A stretch of DNA of 31,887 nt from a bacterium. GTDB lineage: Bacteria; Lindowbacteria; 2-12-FULL-62-27. Below, in pieces: positions 6,950 to 15,470 of this stretch. The DNA lies in the NCBI GenBank assembly GCA_016202645.1, contig JACQOF010000017.1:1-31887 (forward strand), given 5' to 3'. The notes beneath the pieces are model-generated. The model ran no database searches. It was not told where the DNA came from and was given only the letters and a program-made list of their open reading frames with translations. The stretch's first letter is position 1. Each line of letters begins with the position of its first letter. Both the position numbers and the translations under genes were made by a program.

Positions 6950-7372
6950 ATGGCCATAGAACAAATTGTCCCGAAGGAAGCCGCGGCGCGGATGAAGGAC
7001 GCCAAAAATCCGGCGACGTACCTGGATGTGCGCACGGTCGAAGAATACGAAGCGGGGCATCCTGACGGGGCTTACAACGTGCCCGTCCTGACGAGGGAGA
7101 GCGGTCAGATGATGCCCAACGCGAATTTTCTGGCGGACACTCAGAAACTTTTTCCGCCCGACAAACGTCTTGTCGTTGGATGCATGGCGGGCGGGCGGTC
7201 CCAGCGCGCCTGCGAGATTCTGGAGTCGGCGCAATTCTCGTCTCTGGCGAACGTCCGCGGCGGGTTCGGCGGCGCCCGGGACCCGTCAGGGCAGGTCGTG
7301 ACTCCGGGTTGGAGCCAGGAAGGCCTGCCGGTCGAGACGGGAAATCCGGAGGGTCGAGCTTACCGGCGCTGA
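6950..7372 (+). CDS. single-domain rhodanese-like sulfurtransferase
   Basis: A 140-residue cytoplasmic rhodanese-fold protein. The N-terminal part shows YLDVRTVEEYEAGHPDGAYNVPV, the first rhodanese signature. The active-site loop is CMAGGRS with the persulfide-forming Cys78. Proteins of this size take sulfur from thiosulfate or a persulfide donor to an acceptor such as cyanide, thioredoxin or a tRNA-modification enzyme; the partner is unknown here. The C-terminal WSQEGLPVE is also typical of the family. The ATG at 6950 is chosen over the GTG at 6941 because AGGAGGT sits about seven bases before it. An 87-base AT-richer leader separates it from lpxI, so it probably has its own promoter, though none is convincing. 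Its end overlaps the convergent gene by 13 bases. Confidence 0.9.
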   Translation: MAIEQIVPKEAAARMKDAKNPATYLDVRTVEEYEAGHPDGAYNVPVLTRESGQMMPNANFLADTQKLFPPDKRLVVGCMAGGRSQRACEILESAQFSSLANVRGGFGGARDPSGQVVTPGWSQEGLPVETGNPEGRAYRR

Positions 7373-8661
7373 AGAAGACGGCTCAGGCCGTGCGACGCGA
7401 CCAGATACAGGGCGGAAAGCGCCGGCCAGAAGTATCGCGGCTCGGTGTGCATCGGGATGAGCGTGACGAAAAAGTAAAGGGGAATCAGGCCGGCCAGAAG
7501 AACGGCTGAACGCTCCCGTGCGGCGAACCAGCAGCCCGCGAGAAACAGAACGTAAATCACGAATTCCACCGCGTGGATGGCGCCCACCAACAGGGGACGC
7601 ACTCCTGGCGCCGGGATGGACTGCATTTTCCAGACGGAAAAAAGAAGCAACCCCAGACGGCGCTCGAACGTGACCCGCAGGTATTCCGCCTTGTGGTCGA
7701 GAATGTACGCCAATGCCGTCTTCGACCGCCACGCATCCCGCTCCAGGGGGTTCGGCCAGTGCAGTTCGCTCGTCGGCGGGGCGTTCGGCTCCGACCTCGC
7801 CACGTCCCAGTCTGATTTCCAGCCGTTCAAATCCAGCATGAGACCGGTGCTGACCGCGGCGGTGAGCGGCAGGAATTTTCCGAATATCCGGTAGTTCCGG
7901 ATCGTCTGCGGAAGGACCGCAAGCGCGAACGCGGCAAACATGCACAAAAACCACCGCAGAGCGATCCTGGGCGGACGCACAACGAAAAATCCGGCAAGCA
8001 AAAACACCGGCAGGAGCATGATGTTGGGCCGAAGATAGGACGCAATCGCAAGTGTTGCCCCCAAAGCCGCCCATGGCCACACCGCACGGTCGTTCTTCCG
8101 AAGACCCACGGACAACAGCCACAGCGCGGCCGCCATCACGGCCGGCGCCGGGCCATCGTGAATGACCGCCAGGGCGTTTCGCGCGAGCTGGATTGACAGA
8201 GCATACAGCGCCCCGGAAAAGAGCGCGGGCCGGCGGCCAAGACCCAATCCGGCTGCCGCAAGCGCCACCCACACGGCGGCGAGCGCGTCGAAAATCACCT
8301 GGGGAATCTGTATGCGGGTCCATTCGAAATCGGGCGCGGCCTGGATCGCCCCCGCCAGCATCAGCGGATAAAGCCCCGTATACCGGATCATCGGGAAAAA
8401 CGTGTCCGACTCGTCCCACGGAATGGACGCATACGGCGGGAGCTTGTCCGGCCTGCCGTCCTGGTGGATCGATTTCTCGAAGGCCATGATCGACCCCACC
8501 GGGATCGACACGCCCTTGCCCTCCACAATGCTCCGCGCCACCTGCCCGCAATAAACGACCGTCCCGCCCATATAGTAATTGTCGTGCAGCGGCACAAACA
8601 CCGCCGCCCGGAACGCAAGCGCCGCGAGGAACAGCCAAATCAGATCTGATCGTTTCAGCAT
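7360..8661 (-). CDS. multi-pass membrane glycosyltransferase, GT-C / ArnT-PMT-like
   Basis: A 433-residue inner-membrane protein with about ten hydrophobic segments. The pattern fits the GT-C fold of family 39/83 enzymes, which use polyprenyl-phosphate sugars as donors. After the first helix comes the periplasmic loop PLHDNYYMGGTVVYCGQVARSIVEGKGVS, with an acidic residue (Asp27) at the position where these enzymes have their catalytic aspartate and the usual ARxIxxGxG pattern. A later segment, YLRPNIMLLPVFLLAGF, matches the common xxRPxxLLLP motif. The C-terminus (MHTEPRYFWPALSALYLVAS) is also typical. The acceptor is unknown: lipid A, a glycan or a protein are all possible. It is leftward, convergent with the rhodanese gene and divergent from the tetR-type regulator 123 bases away. 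Confidence 0.8.
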   Translation of the reverse strand: MLKRSDLIWLFLAALAFRAAVFVPLHDNYYMGGTVVYCGQVARSIVEGKGVSIPVGSIMAFEKSIHQDGRPDKLPPYASIPWDESDTFFPMIRYTGLYPLMLAGAIQAAPDFEWTRIQIPQVIFDALAAVWVALAAAGLGLGRRPALFSGALYALSIQLARNALAVIHDGPAPAVMAAALWLLSVGLRKNDRAVWPWAALGATLAIASYLRPNIMLLPVFLLAGFFVVRPPRIALRWFLCMFAAFALAVLPQTIRNYRIFGKFLPLTAAVSTGLMLDLNGWKSDWDVARSEPNAPPTSELHWPNPLERDAWRSKTALAYILDHKAEYLRVTFERRLGLLLFSVWKMQSIPAPGVRPLLVGAIHAVEFVIYVLFLAGCWFAARERSAVLLAGLIPLYFFVTLIPMHTEPRYFWPALSALYLVASHGLSRLLQRR

Positions 8662-8704
8662 CGACCTCTTGATTACTTCCTCCTCCGCCCGCCGTCAACC
8701 GGGC

Positions 8705-8734
8705 TTGACTTCCAGCTCCCGCCTGCGGTATGAT
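8705..8734 (+). promoter_or_regulatory. promoter of the tetR-RND efflux operon
   Basis: TTGACT (8705-8710) and TATGAT (8729-8734) are 18 bases apart, a good match to a housekeeping promoter. The expected start point near 8741 falls at the edge of the inverted-repeat operator, so a bound repressor would block initiation. Confidence 0.75.
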
Positions 8735-8742
8735 TTTATTAC

Positions 8743-8760
8743 GGACTGACCAGTCAGTCC
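8743..8760. promoter_or_regulatory. TetR-family operator (perfect 8-bp inverted repeat)
   Basis: GGACTGAC-CA-GTCAGTCC is a perfect eight-base inverted repeat with a two-base centre. Sites of the ACTGACCAGTCAGT form are common upstream of TetR/AcrR regulators of RND pumps. It lies directly downstream of the -10 box and 24 bases before the regulator start, implying autoregulation of the whole operon. Confidence 0.82.
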
Positions 8761-8784
8761 GATATTCTGTGGACGGAGGGATGG

Positions 8785-9354
8785 ATGAAGCGAGGGAGGA
8801 AGCCGGTGGGGGCGGACAGGCTCCTGGAGGCGGCGGCCCGGGTGTTTTCGCGGAAGGGCTATTTTCAGGCCAGCGTCGACGACGTGGTGGCGGAGGCGGG
8901 CGTGGGCAAGGGCACCGTCTACCGGCACTTCGCCGACAAACCGCGACTCCTGGTGGCGCTCCTGGACCGCACCGCCCGCCATTTGGCCGGAGAGATTTCC
9001 GGCCGGGCCGGGGAGTCCGGCGGCCTGGAACGCCAATTGACCGTCGTGGCCCGAGTCACCCTCGACTTCTTCGCCCGCCGGCCGGAACTGCTCCGGATTT
9101 TCGTCCGCGAAGGGACCCTCACGATCCCGGCGGTCCGGACCGCCATGAGGTCCATCATCAAACACAGGACCGCGGATGTCGCCGCCATCCTGGGAGGCCG
9201 GAACATGCTGCGGCCCGCGGCGGTTTTCAACGGCATGGTCTTTGGACTCCTTCGTCAGAGACTCGGCATCTCGGACGAGCCCATCCACCCCGCCCGGGAC
9301 GCCGCGTTCCTGGTCGGCATGTTCCTGTACGGATTTCGAGGGAAAAGAAGATGA
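8785..9354 (+). CDS. TetR/AcrR family transcriptional repressor of the efflux operon
   Basis: A 189-residue regulator. Residues about 9-55 form the TetR DNA-binding domain: LLEAAARVFSRKGYFQASVDDVVAEAGVGKGTVYRHFADKPRLL, containing the helix-turn-helix and the classic GVGKGTVYRHF recognition helix. The C-terminal helical domain, which would bind a ligand, has no recognisable specificity. It is the first gene of a four-gene operon with TolC, adaptor and RND pump. The operator sits in its own promoter, so it very likely represses itself and the pump until an exported compound binds. The ATG at 8785 follows GGAGGG by about five bases. Its stop overlaps the next start as ATGA. Confidence 0.94.
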   Translation: MKRGRKPVGADRLLEAAARVFSRKGYFQASVDDVVAEAGVGKGTVYRHFADKPRLLVALLDRTARHLAGEISGRAGESGGLERQLTVVARVTLDFFARRPELLRIFVREGTLTIPAVRTAMRSIIKHRTADVAAILGGRNMLRPAAVFNGMVFGLLRQRLGISDEPIHPARDAAFLVGMFLYGFRGKRR

Positions 9355-10655
9355 TCCCCAGATCCGGAAGATTCACCCTTCTCGTCCTCCCTGCCCTCTT
9401 CCTCCATCCCGAATTCGCCGGCGCACTGACGCTCGACGAGGCCTTCCGGCTCGCGCTCAAAAAAAATGAAAACATCGCCATCCGGCGGGAGGATGTCGAC
9501 GCCGCCCGGGAAAACATCCGGCTTGCCCGGGCCGCCGTCCTGCCGTCGCTCACCGCTTCCGTGACCCAGTCCCGAAACCGGGTATCCGGGTCGGGAGGGT
9601 TTGCCACGTTCAGAAATAACCGGGAGAGCCGCATCGATATTGATCAGCCGCTCTACGGCGGCGGCAAAGAATGGGCGACCCTGCGCGGGGCGGCGATCCA
9701 GGAGGAAGTGGCCCGAAAGGAACTTCAACAAATCCAGCAGGCGATCCTCTTCGAGGCCGCGCTCGAGTTTTTTTCGCTCCTGCGCGCCCAGGAAAATCTC
9801 AGCATCGCCCGCCGCGCCTTTGACCTGGCCAGGGACCAGCTTGCTCTCGCGGCCGCCCGCAAAGAGGCCGGCGCGGCGACCCGCACGGAGGTGATCCGGT
9901 CGGAAGTTTCCGTGGCGACGGCCCGGCGGGACCTCGTCCGCGCGGAAAACAGCGTCGGCGTCTATCGCGCGCGGCTGGGCCATGTCATCGGCCAGACCGT
10001 GGCCGAAGCTGTGACGGCCCCGGCTGATCCGCAGCCGGAAGCCGACTCCTCTCAATTGGAATCCCTGACCCGCCGGGCCCTGGACACCCGGCCCGATTAC
10101 CACGTGACCCGTTTGAATCTCAAAGTCGCGGAGGAGGGCGTCAAAGCGGCCCGGGCCGCGTACCGGCCCACCGCCAACCTCACCGGCAACTACAGCCGGA
10201 CCGAAAACGTGACGTCCTTCCGGGACAACGACAACTGGCAGGTCCAGGCCAAGGTCGAATACGATATTTTTGATGGACTCGGGCGCGACGCCAACTACGA
10301 GCAGTCCAGGATTGTCCTGCGGCAGGCGGCGCTCGGCCAGATGCGCATGGCCCGGCAAATTGAGCTCGAAGTTCACGAGTCTATTCTGGACATCGAAGCT
10401 CTTCGGGCCATCCTGCGGGCAACGGCGGCGGAAGTCGCCGCGGGCCGGGAAAATTACGAACGGGTCATCGCGCAATTTCGGGAAGGTCTCTCCACCGCCG
10501 TCGACGTGGCCGACGCCCATACGGCGATGATCGCCGCGGAGGTCGAACAGGCGGGCGCCCGGACGGATCTGGATCTGGCCGGAAAAAAACTTGAACTGGC
10601 CATCGGCAGCATGGGCCTGTCACATCTCAATCATTCCCCGGAGGTTTCTCGATGA
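9351..10655 (+). CDS. TolC-family outer-membrane efflux protein
   Basis: A 434-residue outer-membrane factor of the tripartite pump. It has a signal peptide (FTLLVLPALFLHPEFAGA), then LTLDEAFRLALKKNENIAIRREDVDAARENIRLARAAVLPSL, the canonical first helix of the OEP family. The rest shows the internal duplication typical of TolC, with each half containing a long coiled coil and a beta hairpin. Phrases such as LNLKVAEEGVKAARAAYRPT and QYDIFDGLGRDANYEQS-like segments (here VEYDIFDGLGRDANYEQS) mark the second repeat. Three such chains would form the channel from periplasm to exterior. The ATG at 9351 overlaps the tetR stop by four bases and gives a proper signal peptide. The end overlaps the adaptor gene in the same way. 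Confidence 0.93.
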   Translation: MIPRSGRFTLLVLPALFLHPEFAGALTLDEAFRLALKKNENIAIRREDVDAARENIRLARAAVLPSLTASVTQSRNRVSGSGGFATFRNNRESRIDIDQPLYGGGKEWATLRGAAIQEEVARKELQQIQQAILFEAALEFFSLLRAQENLSIARRAFDLARDQLALAAARKEAGAATRTEVIRSEVSVATARRDLVRAENSVGVYRARLGHVIGQTVAEAVTAPADPQPEADSSQLESLTRRALDTRPDYHVTRLNLKVAEEGVKAARAAYRPTANLTGNYSRTENVTSFRDNDNWQVQAKVEYDIFDGLGRDANYEQSRIVLRQAALGQMRMARQIELEVHESILDIEALRAILRATAAEVAAGRENYERVIAQFREGLSTAVDVADAHTAMIAAEVEQAGARTDLDLAGKKLELAIGSMGLSHLNHSPEVSR

Positions 10656-12070
10656 AATTGAATATCCAGCGCCGCGTTCCGCTTCTATTTCTATTGTTTG
10701 GACTGACCCTCGCCGCCTGCGGCGCCAAATCGCCGGCGCCTTCGACCGCCCCCCCGGCCGCCGCGCCCGCGCCGCCGCTGGTGGACGTGATCGAAGTCGG
10801 GACCGAACGGCTGGTCGACGCCGTGGAAGCCGTCGGCACGATCGACGCCGCCGAGAAAGTTTCCGTCAAACCGGAAATCGCCGGCCGAATCGTCCGGATC
10901 GCATTCGACGAGGGCCGGACGGTTCAGCGGGGAGACATTCTGGTGGAACTGGATCCGGGAAAAATGAAACAGGACGTGGAAGTCGCTTCCGCGAAATTTC
11001 TCAATATCCGGCAAACCATCCTCCAGCAGAGGGAACAGCTGGCCGCCGCCCGGGCCAAAATCGCGGAGGCCAGGGCCGGCATCGACCATGCCCGGCACTC
11101 CATCCGTGAAATGCTCGCGCGGCTGGACCGCGCCGACGCCGTTCTTGAACGGGCGCGGCAGGATCACGCCCGAACGCAGTCCCTGTTTGAGAAAGAATTC
11201 AAGACCCGGGACGATCTGGAAAAATCAGCGAGCGCCGTCAAGCAGGCCGAAGCCGCGCGGACGGAGAGTCTGGCCGCCCTTGCCGGCGTCAAGGCCGACA
11301 CCGCCGATCTCGACCGGCACCCGGCGGTTCTGCAGGCCGCGGCGGCCATGGCCGCCGCCCACGCGGCCGAACAGGCCCTGATAGCCGCGCTCGGGCCGGC
11401 CGCGGAGAATGTGTCCGGCGTGGATCATCACCCTGAAGTTCAGCGGGCCCTGGCGGAAATGAATCTGGCGAAAGAAAAACTCAAAGACCTGACGCTTCTG
11501 GCGCCCATGAACGGCATCCTGTCCGAGCGCCGAGTCGCCGTCGGCGATTTCGTCGACAAAGGCGCTCTCCTGTTTGACCTCGTGGATATTTCTTCCGTGA
11601 AGATTGCCTTCAAAGTTCCCGAGCGCTACCTCGGGCGCATTCGGACCGGGCAGGAGGCCGTGGCCCGCGTAGCCCCGTATCCGCAGGAGGCGTTTTCCGG
11701 AAGTGTCTATTACATCGATCCGACGGTTGACGCGGCAAGCCGCACGGCGCTTCTCAAAATGCGCCTCCAGAATCCCGGACACCGCCTGAAACCCGGGCTG
11801 TTCGCCAACGTCCAAATCGTCGTCGGCGATTTCCCCCGCGCCACCGTCATCCCGGAGGAGGCGGTGGTGCCGCAGGGCGGCGACATGTTCGCCTACGTGA
11901 TTGAAGCCAACACGGCGCGCCTCCGGCCCATCCGCACGGGTCTTCGAAGCCGCGGCAAAGTTCAGATCCTCGAAGGACTCACCGCCGGCGAACGGGTCGT
12001 CGTTGCCGGCGTCCAGAAACTTCGGGACGGCGCGCCTGTCCGGGTGAACGAGCCCGAAACCCCGCAATGA
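10652..12070 (+). CDS. RND efflux periplasmic adaptor lipoprotein (membrane fusion protein)
   Basis: A 472-residue HlyD/AcrA-type adaptor linking pump and outer-membrane channel. It is a lipoprotein: the signal ends LAAC with the acylated residue Cys23, followed by an Ala/Pro-rich tether. The first half of the biotinyl-lipoyl domain is GTIDAAEKVSVKPEIAGRIVRI and the second is LLAPMNGILSERRVAVGDFVDKG. Between them is an unusually long helical hairpin (about residues 105-275) that contains two similar segments beginning HPAVLQAAAAM (His223 region) and HPEVQRALAEM (His260 region). The beta-barrel and membrane-proximal domains follow (VKIAFKVPERYLGRIRTGQ, then GDMFAYVIEANTARLRPI). It overlaps both neighbours as ATGA. 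Confidence 0.94.
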   Translation: MKLNIQRRVPLLFLLFGLTLAACGAKSPAPSTAPPAAAPAPPLVDVIEVGTERLVDAVEAVGTIDAAEKVSVKPEIAGRIVRIAFDEGRTVQRGDILVELDPGKMKQDVEVASAKFLNIRQTILQQREQLAAARAKIAEARAGIDHARHSIREMLARLDRADAVLERARQDHARTQSLFEKEFKTRDDLEKSASAVKQAEAARTESLAALAGVKADTADLDRHPAVLQAAAAMAAAHAAEQALIAALGPAAENVSGVDHHPEVQRALAEMNLAKEKLKDLTLLAPMNGILSERRVAVGDFVDKGALLFDLVDISSVKIAFKVPERYLGRIRTGQEAVARVAPYPQEAFSGSVYYIDPTVDAASRTALLKMRLQNPGHRLKPGLFANVQIVVGDFPRATVIPEEAVVPQGGDMFAYVIEANTARLRPIRTGLRSRGKVQILEGLTAGERVVVAGVQKLRDGAPVRVNEPETPQ

Positions 12071-15000
12071 TTCTCTCAGACCTCTCCGTCCGCCGGCCCG
12101 TCACCGCCGTCATGATGACTCTGGGGCTCGTGATGGTGGGAATCCTCGGCTACAGGAATCTGGAAGTCCGCGAAGTGCCGGACGTGGAACTGCCGATCGT
12201 CACGGTAACGGCGGCTCTGCCGGGGGCAAGCCCGGAAGTCGTCGAGACGGAAATCACGGACGTGATCGAGGAAGCCGTGAACACTATCGAGGGCATCAAG
12301 TCTCTCACCAGCGTGTCCGGCGAAGGCGTGGCGACGGTGACCGTGGAATTCAATCTCGAACGCGACGTCGACCTCGCCGCGCAGGATGTGCGCGACAAGA
12401 TCGGCGCCGCCCGGCGGCTCCTGCCGGACGACATGGACGAACCCCAGATCAGCAAATTGGACTTGAACGCCCAGGCCATCATGTGGCTCGCCCTCACCTC
12501 CGACCGCCTGTCCAACGTCGAGCTGACGGACTACGCCGAACGGGTCCTGAAGGAACGGATCCAGCGTATGCCCGGCGTCGGCAGTCTCATCATCGGCGGC
12601 TCCCGCAAATACGCCGTCCGCGCGTGGCTCGACGCCCAAAAAATGGCGGCGATGGGCGTCACGTCCACCGACATCGTCCAGGCGTTCCGGGAGGAACACG
12701 TCGAAATTCCGTCGGGCCGAATCGAGTCCAACCGGCGGGAATTTGTGGTCAAGACCGAAGGCGAGTTCTCGTCGGTGGCGGAGATGAACGACCTGGTGCT
12801 GGCCGTCCGTCCGGCGTCAGGGACGCCGGCACTTGGGGCCGCGGAGCGGCTGATCCGGCAGGGCGTTCCGGTACGGCTCCGGGACGTGGGACACGCCGAA
12901 GACGGGATCACCAATTACCGCAGTCTCGCCCGGTTTAACCGCCGGCCCTCGGTTGGCCTTGGAGTCCTGAAACAGAGCAAGGCCAACACGGTGGACGTGG
13001 CCCGGCGGATCAAGGATCTTCTGCCGGAACTTCAGAAAGAATTTCCCGAAGGCATGCGGATCCAGCCGGCCTTTGATTCGTCCCAGTACATCGAAAACAG
13101 CATCCAAGCCATCCGCGAGGATTTTTTGCTCGGCGGATTCTTCGCCGGCGCCGTTATCTTCTTTTTCCTCCTGTCGGTCAAATCCACCCTGATCGCCGCC
13201 ATCGCCATTCCCACGTCCATCATCTCGACCTTTGCCGCCATGTACTACCTCGGGTTTTCTCTCAATAATTTCACGTTTCTGGCCCTGTCGGTCTCCGTTG
13301 GCGTCGTCATCGATGACGCCATTGTGGTTCTCGAGAACATCTACCGCCACATGGAGGAAGGCCGGCCGCGGATGGAGGCGGCCGTCGAGGGCGCCCGGGA
13401 AATTTCCGGCGCCGCCATCGCCGCCACTCTGGCCATCTTCGCCATTTTCATCCCCGTGGCGTTCATGCCCGGCATGATCGGCCGGTTCTTTCATGAGTTC
13501 GGCATGACCATCTCGATCGCCGTCCTGATCTCGCTCTTCATCGCCCTCAGCCTTACGCCCATGCTCTGTTCCAGGACCCTGTCCGTCGGTCATCCGACCT
13601 TCGGGCCCCTCCGCGCCATCGACCGGTTCTGGGAAATCTTCACGGCGGGATACAAACGGTCACTGGCCTTTTCCCTCCGGTACCGCCTGCCGGTTCTGAT
13701 CCTCGGCGCCGCGACCCTCGCCGGTTCCTTCGGCATCCTGCGCTTCTATTTGAAAACCGAATTCTTCCCGCAGGAGGACAAAGGATCTTTCGTGGTGAAC
13801 CTGGAGGCCCCGCAGGGGGCTACGTTCGAGTACATGGACCGCTACCAGCGGCAGGCCGAGGACATCGCCGCCGGCATCCCGGAGATCAACACCTTTTTCT
13901 CCGCCATCGGCCTCGCCCAGGCCGGCTCGCCCTCTCCCCGGAAAGGCATCATGTTCGTCCGGCTCAAAGCCCGCCACGAGCGCGCGCGGGGCCAGGCCGA
14001 AGTCATCACGGAACTTCGCCGGAAACTCTCCGGCATCACCGGCGTCGTCGCCTACGTCATCCCCATCCCCACCGTGCGCATCGGCCGGGCCGACGCGGCG
14101 TTGCAGTACCTGATTCAGACCGGAGATTTCGAGGCCCTGAAAAAATACGAAGCCGTCATGGTCGAGAAAATGAAGCATATTCCGGGACTGGTGGACGTCG
14201 ACTCGGACCTGGACCTCAACAAACCCGAACTCAAACTCGAGATCGACCGCAAGAAAGCCGCGGACCTCGGCCTTTCCGTGCGCGACATCGCCGCCACCCT
14301 CCAAGTGCTTCTGGGCGAGGACGACGTGGCCAAATTCAAACTGCGGGGGAAACGGTACGATGTCATCCCGCAGCTGGATGAAAAATTCCGCCGCGACCCG
14401 GAGGCGATCGACCGCATCCACGTGCGCGCCCGGGATGGAAAACTCGTGCAGATGTCCAATGTCGTGCGGCGCATCGAAGGCGTGGGGCCGGACACCATCA
14501 ACCGCCACGCCCGCGAGCGGTCCGTGCGCCTGACAGCCAATCTCGCGCCGGGCAAGACCCTCGGCGAGGCCTTGAAGGAAGTGGAGCGCCTCGCGAAGGA
14601 AACATTACCCGACGGATTTCGGACAATGGTGGTCGGCCAGAGCCGCGAGTTTCAGGAGTCCATGCAAAGCCTCCTCTTCGCGTTTGTCCTCGCGCTCCTC
14701 ATGGCCTACATGGTACTCGCGGCCCAGTACGAAAGTCTCATCCATCCCCTCACGGTCATGCTGTCCCTGCCCCTGGCCCTCATCGGGGGCCTCGGAGGAC
14801 TGGCCCTGCTCGGACAGACCATGAACCTCTTCAGCGCCATCGGCATCATCACCCTGATGGGCATCAGCAAAAAGAACGCGATTCTGCTGGTGGATTTCGC
14901 CATCTCCAGACAGCGCGAGGGCGTCGCCGCGAAGGAGGCGATGCTGGCCGCCGGGCCTGTCCGGCTGCGGCCGATTCTGATGACCAGCGTCGCCATGATC

Positions 15001-15189
15001 TGCGGCGTTCTGCCCATCATCCTCAGCACGGGCGCGGGCTCGGAAGTCCGCCGGCCCATGGGCATCGCCACGGGATTCGGCATGGTCTCCTCAACCCTCC
15101 TCAGCCTCTACGTCGTCCCGGTCATCTACACCCTCATCGAAGATGCCCGGACCCTGTACCACCGGATGGCAGGTCGAGTGTCAGGTTGA
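12067..15189 (+). CDS. RND multidrug efflux pump, AcrB/MexB (HAE1-like) family
   Basis: A 1040-residue inner-membrane proton-drug antiporter. The N-terminus (LSVRRPVTAVMMTLGLVMVGILGYRNL) is the first transmembrane helix. The porter domain follows with LPGASPEVVETEITDVIEEA. In TM4, VGVVIDDAIVVLENIYRHMEEG carries the paired aspartates of the proton relay. The second half repeats the fold, and TM10 has the relay lysine in GISKKNAILLVDFA. The length, about twelve membrane helices and two large periplasmic loops are those of a complete pump. The substrate is not predictable from sequence. It is the last gene of the TetR-controlled operon, and no strong terminator follows. Confidence 0.96.
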   Translation: MILSDLSVRRPVTAVMMTLGLVMVGILGYRNLEVREVPDVELPIVTVTAALPGASPEVVETEITDVIEEAVNTIEGIKSLTSVSGEGVATVTVEFNLERDVDLAAQDVRDKIGAARRLLPDDMDEPQISKLDLNAQAIMWLALTSDRLSNVELTDYAERVLKERIQRMPGVGSLIIGGSRKYAVRAWLDAQKMAAMGVTSTDIVQAFREEHVEIPSGRIESNRREFVVKTEGEFSSVAEMNDLVLAVRPASGTPALGAAERLIRQGVPVRLRDVGHAEDGITNYRSLARFNRRPSVGLGVLKQSKANTVDVARRIKDLLPELQKEFPEGMRIQPAFDSSQYIENSIQAIREDFLLGGFFAGAVIFFFLLSVKSTLIAAIAIPTSIISTFAAMYYLGFSLNNFTFLALSVSVGVVIDDAIVVLENIYRHMEEGRPRMEAAVEGAREISGAAIAATLAIFAIFIPVAFMPGMIGRFFHEFGMTISIAVLISLFIALSLTPMLCSRTLSVGHPTFGPLRAIDRFWEIFTAGYKRSLAFSLRYRLPVLILGAATLAGSFGILRFYLKTEFFPQEDKGSFVVNLEAPQGATFEYMDRYQRQAEDIAAGIPEINTFFSAIGLAQAGSPSPRKGIMFVRLKARHERARGQAEVITELRRKLSGITGVVAYVIPIPTVRIGRADAALQYLIQTGDFEALKKYEAVMVEKMKHIPGLVDVDSDLDLNKPELKLEIDRKKAADLGLSVRDIAATLQVLLGEDDVAKFKLRGKRYDVIPQLDEKFRRDPEAIDRIHVRARDGKLVQMSNVVRRIEGVGPDTINRHARERSVRLTANLAPGKTLGEALKEVERLAKETLPDGFRTMVVGQSREFQESMQSLLFAFVLALLMAYMVLAAQYESLIHPLTVMLSLPLALIGGLGGLALLGQTMNLFSAIGIITLMGISKKNAILLVDFAISRQREGVAAKEAMLAAGPVRLRPILMTSVAMICGVLPIILSTGAGSEVRRPMGIATGFGMVSSTLLSLYVVPVIYTLIEDARTLYHRMAGRVSG

Positions 15190-15462
15190 CGCAATTACGT
15201 CCACGCCCCTGCCGAAAATGACGGCCCCGATGCGCGAGTTGTCGAACCGGCCGAAATCAAAATATTCCGTCGAGTCGTTCCTGGTCACGCCGCAGGGACC
15301 GTCCGCTTCGCTTTCGCCCGGAGTCAAAACGATTCCCTCGGGAGAGTTTTTCAAGCTGCAATCTTTATAAAGGCGATCCGGTGGCCCGTAACCGCCGCCA
15401 GGCGGCCGAACTCTCTTGCCTCGGACAGCGGAGAGAGTTAGGGTCGGGAGAACGTGAATCAT
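15181..15462 (-). CDS. possible small ORF or gene remnant, unrecognised
   Basis: A 93-codon open frame fills most of the 281-base gap after the pump gene on the opposite strand. The first 25 codons are Pro/Gly/Arg-rich and noise-like. The rest (from about DRLYKDCSLKNSPEG to the end, FGRGVDVIAST) has a balanced, protein-like composition with several aromatic and acidic residues. No family is recognised. It could be the 3' end of a decayed gene, a small real gene with a later start, or chance. The ATG lies only eight bases from the divergent DHH-type gene, which leaves no room for a promoter if that start is used. Confidence 0.3.
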   Translation of the reverse strand: MIHVLPTLTLSAVRGKRVRPPGGGYGPPDRLYKDCSLKNSPEGIVLTPGESEADGPCGVTRNDSTEYFDFGRFDNSRIGAVIFGRGVDVIAST

Positions 15463-15470
15463 CCCTCATC

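Noticed and set aside
15330-15350. Terminator after the RND pump gene
   Set aside because: CCCTCGGGAGAGTTTTT has only a three-base stem before the T-run.
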